Shown here: in pieces, positions 50,600 to 60,510 of the stretch | How positions within the stretch are numbered: position 1 is the first letter of the stretch | Layout: the number at the start of each line of letters is the position of its first letter | Assembly: GCA_905221615.1 (NCBI GenBank) | Contig: CAJNDT010000323.1 | Span: forward strand, 178,777 to 242,776 | Direction: 5' to 3' | DNA from: Symbiodinium sp. CCMP2592 | Lineage: Eukaryota > Sar > Dinophyceae > Suessiales > Symbiodiniaceae | Length of the DNA stretch: 64,000 nt | Program-made: the position numbers and the translations under genes | The notes under the pieces: generated by a model | What the model was told of the DNA's origin: nothing | The model's database searches: none | The model's input: the letters and a program-made list of their open reading frames with translations, nothing else

Positions 50600-51720
50600 G
50601 TAGAGACGATCCTAACTCTACTTTGCACTGCAGGGCCTGAAAGTCTCGGGAGATACAGCACGTCAGCGAAGCAGTTCAGATCCTGAAACTTCGTAATCTA
50701 GTGACACACACAACCTCAAATAAATGTGACATATCTTACGCTTAGTTCTATATGTCTGTACAACATTCTATATATATATATATATATATGCATATATGTC
50801 TGTATTTTATGTGTTTATCTGTCTTATAGTCATGTGTTTACTTATTGATTTGATGCTATATTTGTATGCTTTCATACAGACACATGTCGGTAAGATGTAC
50901 TCGTACTCGCACACGGGGCACGATATATGGGTACACACTCTCTGCCCGTTGGAGCCTCCGCCGGTCGAAGCGAGGCTACTCGCCCCTGACCTCGGGACGT
51001 GTTTGGGTTATCATATCGGTCTAAAATTATTCAGAACTGTTTCGCCGAAGACGACTGTACTACAAATAAGATATCAGATAACCTGAGCAATAGCCCGGAG
51101 ACAGATGAGGCTAGGACTTTTCTTTCCCAGCTTCAGCACGGCCAGCGTGTAGCCGGAAGCACATGGGAAGCAAGGTCCACGGTTTCAAGAAAACCCTATA
51201 GTCTGCATTCTCGGGTTACAACATCGGTGTCTACAGCAGGAGCTGGAGCAGCATATAAGCCCGAAATCAAAAGCCCCAGACTATGCATCCTAAATTTCGC
51301 AACTCATGCGACCTTAGGGGCTCAAGGCTGGCTCAAGCAATGGGCTCTTGCCCTTTGGCCAAAAATGGCACTCAGGAACAACAGAAGCTCCGAGCATGGG
51401 GCTATATGGTAACCAGCGAGTCGAAGTGATAGGTTTTATCGGATTCCCACGGCTCATCAGCACCCGGAAAATGGGAAGGTTCTGTGCTTCCAGCGAGTAA
51501 TATGCGGGGATAGGGATTAAGGCTTAGGGTCCAGGGTTCATGGGTGCTATGATGGGGTTCATAGCACCCATGAATCCCGTTTTTTTGTTTTGGCACTTGT
51601 CGCTTGGCCAAAAAGCCACATCAGCTGAGACATATCAACGCAAGTTGGCTACTACAAACGCAAGCTGCAGCTATCTTTGGTAGAACAGCTGTCCCTAGGA
51701 CATCTTTCGATCCTATCGGT
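50600..51720. other. Non-coding; TA microsatellite and one hairpin
   Basis: A TATATA tract at 50770-50790. A 16-base-pair hairpin at 51537-51574 (TTCATGGGTGCTATGA, six-base loop, exact reverse complement). No gene recognised. Confidence 0.5.
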
Positions 51721-51725
51721 TTTGG

Positions 51726-53735
51726 AGTTACACGGAAGCAGCTATATGGGATAGCTTACCAGGAGAGAAGGAGTACGAGGAGCTACGTGTTTTCTTTGCA
51801 GATAGATGGGATCAGCCCACTATCAACACGTGGAAGAAGAGGCGCAAGAACTACACTGGCAAGAAGCAGAAGGAGAAGAACGGGAAGCTTCTGGTTTACG
51901 CCAAGTGTTCTCCTGCAGTCCAAGCAGAGCTTGACAAGACTAGGGAGAAAGAGTGGAACAAGTGGAAGGAGTTTAGCGCCGCAGTCGTAATCGACAAGAA
52001 CCAGTTGGAAGAGCTTATACGTGAAGGACATCAGATTATTCCAACACAATGGGTCGAGGTCGACAAGCACCACGCGCAGCGTTTAGCGGACCCCACAATG
52101 GAGGCCAAATACAAGTCTCGACTTGTAGTGCGTGGGGATCTCGAGCAAGGAGACCCAAGGTCAGACAGCCCTACGGCTAGCATAGAGGCGCAGAACCTCG
52201 TGTTCTCGTTCGCTGCCTCAAGACGTCTCAAAGTGAAGACGCTGGACGTCACTAACGCCTACTTTCAAGGCGAAGCGATAGACAGGGTACTCCTGCTATC
52301 ACAGCCTAAGGGCGGGTTGCCAGGGCTAAAGCCCGGTGATCACATGCTAGCAAGAGCCCCGATTTACGGGTCAACTGACGGCGGGCGAAGGTTCTGGAAA
52401 CGTTTGAGAACGTTCCTGAAGAACAAAGGTCTTCGGGAAAACAAGATCATGCGCGCCTTGTACAGCTACACGGACGAGAAGGGAGTTGTACAGATGCTCC
52501 TTACGCCCCACGTGGACGACCTGTTGTGGGCATGTGACCAGTCGTGCGACTGGATCATCAAGGAAATCATCGACGAGTTCAAGTGTGGAACCGTCGAGAG
52601 CGACAGCTTTCGGTATTGTGGGAAAGAGGTGAAGCAAGATGAAGACTACAACATCCACATTACCTGCGGTGACACGACGAGGACGATCAAGACCAAGAAG
52701 ATCCCAATAGCACCGCGCCGTCGCCCCGGAGATCCCTTAACGGACTCCGACAGGACGCAGATGAAGTCTGTGGCAGGCTCACTTGCCTGGGTGTGCCGAC
52801 AGTGTCGGCCAGATCTCTCGTATAGGGTTTCGCGTATCCAGTCAGCTTCAAACAGTGGCACTGTGGCTGACATCAAGGAGGCGAACAAGACCGTGGAGTA
52901 TGCGGTTAAGACCTATGAGAGGGGTATTACCTTCAGATCCGGGTTACTGGACTGGAGTAAGCCCGGCGGTCTGATGAGTTTAGTGATCACAGACGCCTCG
53001 CACGCCAACGAAGAGGAAGAGCTTTTGGTGAATGGCTCAGTGTCTGTGGAGCACCACAGGAGCCAAGGTGCGAGGATGATCTTCGTTGCCACACCATCCC
53101 TTTGGGACCAAGACAAGGGAAGCGTGCATCCAATAGCTTGGGCTTCGAACATAGTTCGGAGGGTGTGCAGAAGCACCATCCAGGCGAAAGCTCACACCTT
53201 GCAGGCGGGTGTGGAAGACGGAGACGTGATTCGCGCAGCAGTAGCTGACCTGTTTGGGGTACTGGGCCTCAAGAGATGGGAAGCTTCAGCCGCGAAGTTC
53301 ATGAAGCAGATCTGGTTCACAGACTGCAAATCTCTGGAGGAGACATTGATGAATCCGAAGTGTTCGAAACACTCGGACAAACGTCTCTCTATAGAGATAG
53401 CGTCCTTGAGACAAGATCTCTGGAGGAAGAAAGGAGAGAAGGCTGGCGATCCGTACGAAGAAGACCACCGTCCGAGCGACGAGTTTCTCACAGACACGGT
53501 ACGTTGGATAGATACGGACGTAATGGTGGCCGATCCACTCACTAAGGTAATGGAGCCAACCAAACTGGTTCACGTCATGGAGACGAAGGAGCTGGACGTT
53601 AAGCAGCCAATAGATAGCATCGTGAAGAAACGAGCTAAGCAACTCCAGAGAAGGAAAGGGAATCCAACTGAAGCGGATCCAAAGAGGACGGCTAAGTACC
53701 GATCCTGTACGTCTCACTCTTTTGTCACACTCTAA
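51726..53735 (+). CDS. Copia RT-RNase H, 5'-truncated
   Basis: The frame opens upstream of 51726 with WDSLPGEKEYEELRVFFADR, typical of the region between integrase and RT. RT motifs: KYKSRLVVRGDLEQGD, KTLDVTNAYFQGEAID and LTPHVDDLLWACD (catalytic VDD). The RNase H part has VITDASHANEE, IWFTDCKSLEE and DTDVMVADPLTKV. In RSTIQAKAHTLQ the expected Glu (QAEA) is Lys (AAA at 53187-53189), so RNase H is probably weakened or dead. No integrase or Gag precedes it. It is a different family from the copia element at 1-8513, which has YVDD and a longer C-terminus. Confidence 0.85.
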   Translation, partial: SYTEAAIWDSLPGEKEYEELRVFFADRWDQPTINTWKKRRKNYTGKKQKEKNGKLLVYAKCSPAVQAELDKTREKEWNKWKEFSAAVVIDKNQLEELIREGHQIIPTQWVEVDKHHAQRLADPTMEAKYKSRLVVRGDLEQGDPRSDSPTASIEAQNLVFSFAASRRLKVKTLDVTNAYFQGEAIDRVLLLSQPKGGLPGLKPGDHMLARAPIYGSTDGGRRFWKRLRTFLKNKGLRENKIMRALYSYTDEKGVVQMLLTPHVDDLLWACDQSCDWIIKEIIDEFKCGTVESDSFRYCGKEVKQDEDYNIHITCGDTTRTIKTKKIPIAPRRRPGDPLTDSDRTQMKSVAGSLAWVCRQCRPDLSYRVSRIQSASNSGTVADIKEANKTVEYAVKTYERGITFRSGLLDWSKPGGLMSLVITDASHANEEEELLVNGSVSVEHHRSQGARMIFVATPSLWDQDKGSVHPIAWASNIVRRVCRSTIQAKAHTLQAGVEDGDVIRAAVADLFGVLGLKRWEASAAKFMKQIWFTDCKSLEETLMNPKCSKHSDKRLSIEIASLRQDLWRKKGEKAGDPYEEDHRPSDEFLTDTVRWIDTDVMVADPLTKVMEPTKLVHVMETKELDVKQPIDSIVKKRAKQLQRRKGNPTEADPKRTAKYRSCTSHSFVTL

Positions 53736-53870
53736 CACCAGAAGAGTCACGGGTGTGATAAAGTGCTAGTTAGGTGCGTGTATAGAGTGTGTGCACCTTG
53801 AGAGCAGCCTTGCAGAGACGTGTCCCTCTACCGCACAGGGCCCTTTTTGAGTCAAGCCGGCGAAGGCAAA
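53736..53870. other. Spacer between RT-RNase H and Gag remnant
   Basis: Short; no motif recognised. A terminal repeat could begin here but I found no partner copy in the window. Confidence 0.3.
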
Positions 53871-54880
53871 ATGAGACCAGTCTCGCAGCCGTCTTTTGAC
53901 GCTATCGAGAAAGCTTTCATCACCCAGCGCGGCAACTTCTTTCACTTCTTGGAGAGCAAAGCTGCTCCCAAATCCTCAGGGTTTGTTTCCCGAGGAAACT
54001 CCTACAAAGGGAGTCCCTACAAGGGAAAAGGCAAAGGAAAGAAGGGTTCGTTTCAGCCCATAGCATACCTGGCCGATCCACAAGACCTCTTCGAGGATTA
54101 CGGAGAAGAGGAATCCGTTTGGGATCCTGAGAGCGAAGAGGAGTTGGTTCAAGCCGATGACAATGTCACGGCGTTCTTGGCTGGATCGCTCGAAGATGCG
54201 ACCGCCGAGAACATAGAGCTGGATGTGATGGAGGCTGTTCACCAGAGTTTGATCTGGAGGACAATGATAATATTGCCTTGATGGCCCAGGCTTGCCAGGC
54301 AGAAGTTGTTGCTTACTTTGCCCGTTCGAAGGCAAAGGGCAAAGGTATGCCGATGGGTAAGCATGCCCACGGCTACAGTCCGAGGCCCAGCGGTCTATCG
54401 ATAGAAGACCGAAGAAAGAAACTCAAAGAGGTGAAGAGCCGTAGCACTTGTAAAGTGTGCGGCAAGAAAGGGCACTGGGCCGGAGACAGAGAATGCCAAG
54501 GCAAAGCGACTGGAGCATCCAGTGTTGCCAAAACTACACATCTTTCCGCAGCTTCGCATCTCTGTTTGAGACGCAGCTGTCCACATTTTCACGTCGGCTC
54601 TGGCAGAGAAAGCTTTGACTCAAAACAAGAGTCACAGCACGAAGCGTTTGTGGTTATGGATGATGATCCAAGCCATCCTGAGGCTCACCCAGGGTTCTTT
54701 AATCCGGGAGACTTTGCGGATGAAGACGAAAATGAAGAGCTCGTCGAAGACGACTCTTTTGAGTTCCTCGAACCTCCTCCTGAGGGATCGGACACCCCGT
54801 TTTCGGGTTCGGACTTCACAGAGGAAAGACTTTTGGGGAAGTGGTACAGGACTATCCTGACTACTTATCTGGGGCATTAA
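53820..54880 (+). pseudogene. Copia Gag C-terminal part with CCHC knuckle, frameshifted
   Basis: The first frame (to 54281) has a glycine/lysine linker (SYKGSPYKGKGKGKKGSF) and an acidic stretch. The second (54278-54880) continues with ACQAEVVAYFARSKAKGKGM and the knuckle CKVCGKKGHWAGDREC near 54453-54500. A frameshift near 54275 separates them. Such basic linkers and single CCHC knuckles belong to Gag. An acidic tail (FADEDENEELVEDDSFEFLE) follows, with no protease. The capsid part is missing, so this is a fragment. Confidence 0.65.
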
Positions 54881-55469
54881 GGAGACTTCTACAAGTCCAA
54901 TGCTGAGGGAGTTTTTAGTGTTTTGTAATAAACACTACGTCTTCCCGCAAGGTACAGCGCAGAGAAGAGACTTTTCTCTCTCGCAGAAAAAAGCTGAAGA
55001 CTTCGCTCCGGGGAGGGACTGGATTGTGGCTCAAACAGGAGTAAGCTTTCCAACCTAAAGCCGAGTCCATATGGACCGTGCTCAGAAGGCTGTAGCTTAC
55101 CAAAGAGAAAGCTTAGCTAGTGCTTTTGCTGCTGCCCCTAGCTCAAGCTTAAGGCCTCAAGCCCAGGCCCCACCGCTGCTTGGAGAACCTGGGCAAAGTC
55201 GCGTGCGTGCTCTCTTTGGCGCGAGAACCCGCACACTTACTGTACGGCGAGGAGAAGAAAGAGAAGAAAGGCAAAGGCCGAGGCTGGAGCAAGCGCCCTG
55301 CTGCAACTTGAGAGCCCAAGGGGAGCGTTTTTCCAGCCCCCAATGGTGCTGGTGACGGTTTGGTAGACCGCGTCAAGGCTGAAAATGCCAATCGAGAGCG
55401 TAAAGCTTCGCCTCTTCTCGCAAGAAGAAGCAGACGAAGGAGAAAACGGCAGCGTCATCGTCGAGAGAC

Positions 55470-56123
55470 GTGAAGATGAGAGATGATGAGGAAGAGGAGC
55501 TCGAATTCCTCGATGACCTCACTTTCGTCGAAGACCTCAGTCTCGACGATGGCTATGATCTTTCAGATATAGTCAACTGGGACGTGCCCGAGCTGGAGAA
55601 GATCACCTACGTTTTTCTCCGCCGCCTCTTTGCAGCTTTCCGACCGACCGAGACTTCGGCGGTGGATGGCATCATGAAGAAGTACAGCGACGAGTTGATC
55701 GCGCTGATGGGTTGCGTTGCCAAGAAGTACGTCGATGGCACGTAAGCGGCGAACATGTTTAGGGCAGTTCTGAATCTCAAGGCTCGGGACCCAGAGAGCT
55801 TCGGAAAGGAGTATCTCGAGCAGTCTTTGAGGGCCGCTGATGCTCTCATGGAGGAGCTGGACACAGCGGATCCTGAGCTGCCTAAGTTCGGAAAGCCCAA
55901 GCGAGGCACCGAAATTGACGGGGATGCTAGAACGGCAAAGAAACAGGTACATGTATGGTTACAGTGCCCTACTGGGAAGAACGGGTCGGCGAGGTGCACA
56001 GTACGGCATCATGCCGTCTATGTTACCCCGACGGTGCCCATCGTAATAACGGCATTGTACCCAAATGTACTTATCCGTAGATCGGAAAACACTGACTGGG
56101 AGTGGCGCAATAATCACTTGTAA
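55470..56123 (+). pseudogene. Unassigned reading frame with one internal stop
   Basis: One frame runs from 55470 to 56123 with a single TAA at 55743-55745. Before it: acidic then helical sequence (ITYVFLRRLFAAFRPTETSA, DELIALMGCVAKKYVDG). After it: MFRAVLNLKARDPESFGKEY. I do not recognise a family. A basic stretch just upstream (GEEKKEKKGKGRGWSKRP near 55240) could belong to the same protein in another frame. Confidence 0.35.
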
Positions 56124-56700
56124 TGGGGTCTAAGGAGCGCTGTTGGTTTGAGAGGTAGTCTCACACCTTAGGTGTACAGGAAGCTCTTCTCTGGAGTGAG
56201 CTTAGGGGATCAAGGAAAGTGACACCAAAGAACGTGCCGTCTCGCCTCGAGATAGCGTCTTATTCTTGACCGCTTAACATTCAAAATATGTTTTTGAATT
56301 GTGCCGCACTTCGAAAAGCTTCGGGCCACATATGCTGTCTGATCTGATGGCGCTTGGCATATGCAGATTGGCTCTCAGGTGTGAGAGGAAACTTTTCTTG
56401 AGGTCCCTCTAAAGGCCCGTACTGCATCTAACAGGTTCCGGGTGCTATCAAAAGGCTGCTCCATAGGAGCCCGTGCACGCCGGCTTGTGGCCGGCAGATG
56501 GATAGAGCCTCCATGGAAGGCCGCTTCTGCTGCTTGTCGCAGCTCAGCCTGTGCTTTGGCATTGCATCGTCTCGTGCTTGCGGTCACATCGTGCTCGCTG
56601 CCTGCGAAAGCTTTTAGCGACTCCTCGGATTACTCTCTTGAGGATTCAGCGTGCCGGCAAGAAGGACAATAGGGGAGAGTTGTGGTTGTCATTTTGCAGT
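56124..56700. other. Gene-free stretch before the DIRS-like polyprotein
   Basis: No gene recognised. It is probably the 5' non-coding part of the following element, or a boundary; no terminal repeat identified. Confidence 0.35.
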
Positions 56701-56711
56701 AGCTTCTCCCG

Positions 56712-57060
56712 ATGAGAAGCGACCTACCTGACTCGCCCGACTGGGGCGACAGTGATGCTGAGCTTGATGCTGAGATTGCAGGTGAGCAAGGCTTGGTCTG
56801 GCCGGGGGACGACTGTCCCGAGCCTCCCGACCGCGGGGACGGCGAGTCCGACGGTGAGGCCGCAAGCTCCTTGAGCCTGGTGGGCGCAGGGATTGGCTCT
56901 TCGGGCTATTCGGGGGTTTCGGCTTTGGGCTCTTCGAGGGATCTTGACTCCATTGATGTTGATGTAGACGGCCAGAGTGGTACATGCACTACGAACATGT
57001 GCACGCCTTCAGTAGGCTGTCGCAACCCAGCGCCTCGCCTTCTTTGCTGTTGCCTTGGGA
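56712..57060 (+). pseudogene. Acidic N-terminal frame of the DIRS-like element
   Basis: Asp/Gly/Ser-rich (SDAELDAEIAGEQGLVWPGD). It overlaps and precedes the main polyprotein in a different frame, so it may be its frameshifted start. Confidence 0.35.
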
Positions 57061-59275
57061 GACTCCCTTAATGAAGACCATTTTTGAGCCTTTGTCCGAG
57101 CCCCTGCCTGAGCTTAAGAAACCCTCTTTAGGCCTCGCCGACTTGTCCCCTCCCGAGTTTGCGAAGTATCTGCCCGATGCAAGTAGCAGTGCAAGTGCCG
57201 CGAAGCCTGTACATCCTAGCCTCGACTTCAAGGCAGGCCACGCCGCCGAACAGGCCATCAGAATGCTTGACGACGATGATTTCGAGAAGAAGCAGATTAA
57301 GCCTAGAGAACCTCCCCACACCGCGAAATCTGAAGAGCTCCCTTACCCTCAGGGCGCCTTTTATGCTGGCATGTACCGCAAAGGCAATGGCATCTCGGGC
57401 CTTCGCAAATCCTGTCGGGAATTCCCCTTGTCTGTCGCAGCCATCAATGCGTTCATGGCCCGTGCTGTGCCTACAGCTTCTTACAATGCATTTGCCATAC
57501 TTGACAATGTCGCTTCCCCTGCACACCGTGACCTGCAGAATGAACCGGTGGCCAGTCATGTGCTGGCCCTCTCTGCTTTCGCAGGCGGGGGCATCTGGGT
57601 ACAGTGCCCCCGAGGGGCCGTCTGCCGTCGTGTTGCTGGGGTTAACACTCCTGGCAAAGTGCTGAGCCTTGATAAAGGCCCTGTGCAGCTGGATGCTGCT
57701 TCGAGTTTGCACTCTACTGAACCTTGGCAGGGTGATCGTGTGATCCTGTCTTGCTACACCTTGAAAGGCTATGACCTCTTGACGTCTGACCAGTGCAACA
57801 GCCTCCTGCAACTCTCCTTCCCCTTGCCCTTGCAGGTTGGGCAATGCGCCCGCCCGTCACCTGTGGACTATGCGGCCTTGCGCGCTGCCACTGGTACACA
57901 GCCCAAAGCCAGCAAGACGGTACCCTTGGTACCTGAACATCGTGCTGTCATCGTTGTTCGAGGCCCGGCCCAACTGCTCCAGCCTCCCTGTGTCCTCAGA
58001 CAACGCCTTGAAGCTGACTGGGCGGTGCCGACATCATGCACGTGTGCCTGGCCTTCCATTCCGAAGTATTCCCAACTTCTTCGGAGTGACTTGCTTGATG
58101 TTGAGGTTAAGGAGGGAAGTTCTGGGAAGGTGCTTGAACTTGCGTGGGGGACGCCATCTGAGTTTGTCGACTGCGCAGTGGCTGCAGGCCACCCCTCCCT
58201 GCTCGAAGCGAACCTCCCGCAGGAGCTGCAGGATGCGATTACGGATTCTTCAAAAATGACTCCCAAAAATCTTGCCTCACATAGGCTAAGGGTGCTCAAG
58301 GAGTGGTCCCGCAGGGCAAAGGACCTTGAGAAGGATGAGAAAGCCTTTAAAAGTTCCTTTCACCCTGAGGTTCGACCGATCCTAGCCCCTAAACGCCTTC
58401 TCCTCTTTAAGAGCCTCCTGCAAGAATATGGTTACCCGGATTTAGATGCCTTCAATGAGCTCGTCAGTGGAGTCAGCTTGACCGGGGATGCTCCACACAC
58501 TGGGATCTTCAATGCGGCGGAGCGGCATGCTTCTATGTCTGAGGCCGAACTCAAAGCAAAGGCGAAGGTCATCCAGCAGGAGGTGCTTGGAAAGGTCACC
58601 AGTCAAGGAAGTGAGATTGATGCGATCGTGAAACAGAAGACGGCGGAGGAAGTGCAAAAGGGTTGGCTTGTAGGCCCCTTTGAGATTGAGGACCTGCCCG
58701 AACATGCCATCATAAGCAAACGTTTTGGTCTGCCACAAGCTTCTGGAAAAACCCGCCTCATCGATGATTTCTCAATTTCGCATGTCAATGAATCTGTTGG
58801 GGCTGGTGAATCACCGAAGCCGCATACCGCAGATGTGCTCTGTGCAATGACCCTTCAGGCCATGAGGGCTTTTCCTGGAAGAAAGTTCGTGGGTCGTGCC
58901 TACGACCTACAAGCAGCCTATAGGCAAGTCCCTGTCCATCCCTCATCCTCGTGGGCTTCGTATGTTGCATATTATGACTGTGACGAGAAGAGGCCTCGCA
59001 TATACAGGTGTCGTGCTTTACCGTTTGGAGCAACCAAGTCAGTCTACGGATTCCTTCGCATATCGCACGCCTTATGGTGGCTGGGAGTGGTTGCGCTAAA
59101 GCTGGCTTGGTCACTATATTATGACGACTTTGTCGTCCTCTCCGAATCCTGCCTTGCGAGCAATACCAACAGTTCAATCCAAATCTTCTTCACTCTCCTT
59201 GGGTGGGCCTTTGCGAGGGAAGGTTCGAAAGCCGAGCCGTTCAACAGCATTGGGCGTTCGGCTGTCCCTTGCTAG
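56984..59275 (+). CDS. DIRS-like polyprotein: 2OG-Fe(II)-oxygenase-like domain fused to RT
   Basis: Residues about 130-265 carry the dioxygenase-like pattern: HxD at 181/183 in SPAHRDLQN, distal His 243 and Arg 252 in LHSTEPWQGDRVILSCYT, with a strand-rich core (SAFAGGGIWVQCPRG) between. A linker QPKASKTVPLVPEHRAVIVV leads to a helical region and then RT: EEVQKGWLVGPFEIEDLPEH, KTRLIDDFSISHVNESVGAG, GRAYDLQAAYRQVPVHPSS (first Asp), CRALPFGATKSVYGFLR and catalytic LYYDDFVVLSE near 59115. The frame then shifts near 59245; RNase H goes on in the frame of 59121. No integrase or recombinase was found beside it. The RT assignment is sure; the oxygenase-like domain is inferred from motif and spacing. 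Confidence 0.78.
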   Translation: MHYEHVHAFSRLSQPSASPSLLLPWETPLMKTIFEPLSEPLPELKKPSLGLADLSPPEFAKYLPDASSSASAAKPVHPSLDFKAGHAAEQAIRMLDDDDFEKKQIKPREPPHTAKSEELPYPQGAFYAGMYRKGNGISGLRKSCREFPLSVAAINAFMARAVPTASYNAFAILDNVASPAHRDLQNEPVASHVLALSAFAGGGIWVQCPRGAVCRRVAGVNTPGKVLSLDKGPVQLDAASSLHSTEPWQGDRVILSCYTLKGYDLLTSDQCNSLLQLSFPLPLQVGQCARPSPVDYAALRAATGTQPKASKTVPLVPEHRAVIVVRGPAQLLQPPCVLRQRLEADWAVPTSCTCAWPSIPKYSQLLRSDLLDVEVKEGSSGKVLELAWGTPSEFVDCAVAAGHPSLLEANLPQELQDAITDSSKMTPKNLASHRLRVLKEWSRRAKDLEKDEKAFKSSFHPEVRPILAPKRLLLFKSLLQEYGYPDLDAFNELVSGVSLTGDAPHTGIFNAAERHASMSEAELKAKAKVIQQEVLGKVTSQGSEIDAIVKQKTAEEVQKGWLVGPFEIEDLPEHAIISKRFGLPQASGKTRLIDDFSISHVNESVGAGESPKPHTADVLCAMTLQAMRAFPGRKFVGRAYDLQAAYRQVPVHPSSSWASYVAYYDCDEKRPRIYRCRALPFGATKSVYGFLRISHALWWLGVVALKLAWSLYYDDFVVLSESCLASNTNSSIQIFFTLLGWAFAREGSKAEPFNSIGRSAVPC

Positions 59276-60116
59276 TTTCCCTTCGGGCCGTGCGGAGCTG
59301 TGCAACACTGAGTCCCGCACCAACGAGTTTTGCACGTCTATCCGTGCGATCATGGACGCTGGTACGTTGACCAAAAGTGCAGCACTAAAACTCCGTGGCA
59401 GGATGCAGTTTGCTTGTGGGCAGGTCTTCGGTAGGTTGGCCAAGGTTTGCCTCAAGCATCTCACTGATTTTGCTTACGGCGATCTGCCTCCAAATGTGCC
59501 TGCTAATCTTCTTCATGCGCTTCAAGGGTTTTGCGGGGTCCTCAAGGAAGCTTCTCCTAGACTGGTGCAGGTCATGCGACAGGAACCGATGTTTGTTTTC
59601 ACCGATGCTTGCTTTGAGCCCTCGGCATCGGACTGGAAGTGTGGCATTGGCGGTGTCTTGTTCAATCATCGAGGTGATCTTATCGGGTCCTTCTCTCACT
59701 CCCTATGCTCTCGGCATCAAGACCTTCTTGGTGCGCAGGTTCAAAAGACGATAATCTTTCCCGCCGAGCTTCTAGCCCTCCTTTGTGGAATGAGGCTATG
59801 GCTGCCGGCCCTGAAGGGGCGACCCACTGTATTCTTTGTAGACAACAATTGCGCTCGTGACGTTTGCATCTCTGGGTCAGGCCGCGCCGCTGTCATCAAG
59901 GCCCTGTTGCAGGTGCTTCTCAAGGATGAAGAAAGTGCGGGCATTGCTTCGTGGTATCAGAGGGTGCCAAGTCCTTCAAATCCTGCAGACGACCCTTCAA
60001 GAAGGAAATGTCACCACGTCACAGTCGGTCGCAAGACTGTCAAGTGCACCGATGTTGAAGAAATAGTGGAAAAGATTTTCTTTGAATTTGAGGCTAATAA
60101 GGGAAGTTTGTTGTAG
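59246..60116 (+). CDS. RNase H domain of the DIRS-like element
   Basis: Continues the RT protein from ALGVRLSLASFPSGRAEL. A connection region (RGRMQFACGQVFGRLAKVC) is followed by RNase H with all four acidic positions: FVFTDACFEPS, FPAELLALLCGM, TVFFVDNNCARDV and SNPADDPSRRK. Ends at the TAG at 60114-60116. With the upstream frame it makes one polyprotein, broken by a single frameshift. Confidence 0.8.
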
Positions 60117-60130
60117 GTCCCTGTAGGGAG

Positions 60131-60144
60131 GGGTGTGCACACCC
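60131..60144. repeat. 14-base perfect palindrome
   Basis: GGGTGTGCACACCC, 14 bases after the polyprotein stop codon. Confidence 0.8.
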
Positions 60145-60254
60145 GTGGCCCGCCGTGGCAGTGTACCCCCTCTAAGTCCCAACCCTGTAGGCTTAGGTGT
60201 CGCCAAAGGCGAATACTTAGTGCTTGAAATCTCGAACTGAGATGACAAAGCGAG

Positions 60255-60276
60255 TGTCGCAGCACCTGCTGCGACA
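60255..60276. repeat. 10-base-pair hairpin with two-base loop
   Basis: TGTCGCAGCA-CC-TGCTGCGACA in the 3' non-coding part of the DIRS-like element. It could mark or stabilise the RNA end, or be part of a terminal repeat; its role is unknown. Confidence 0.75.
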
Positions 60277-60510
60277 AAACACAGAGTGCTCCCTTGCTAC
60301 CGACGGAAAAGAGTGTTGTGTGCGTGAGTGCGTTTGTGAGTGAAGCCTGCAACGTTCTGCTGTTCAGACTTGTGTAAGTTTTGTGCGGCTCTGGGTTCAA
60401 GAATAAAAATTGATCTGATCGGTCAATATTCCGACGGATTTACAGGCTCATACTGGCGAAACAAAGTTTCCTAGGAAGTCCAGAGGATCGAGTCCGACCT
60501 CTTTGTAGTT

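Noticed and set aside
53736-53870. Long terminal repeats for the copia elements
   Set aside because: No pair of matching terminal repeats was found in the window; element ends are missing, truncated or outside it.
60028-60045. GGTC-GCAA-GACT near the end of RNase H
   Set aside because: Short stem with a wobble and no matching flanks; probably chance.
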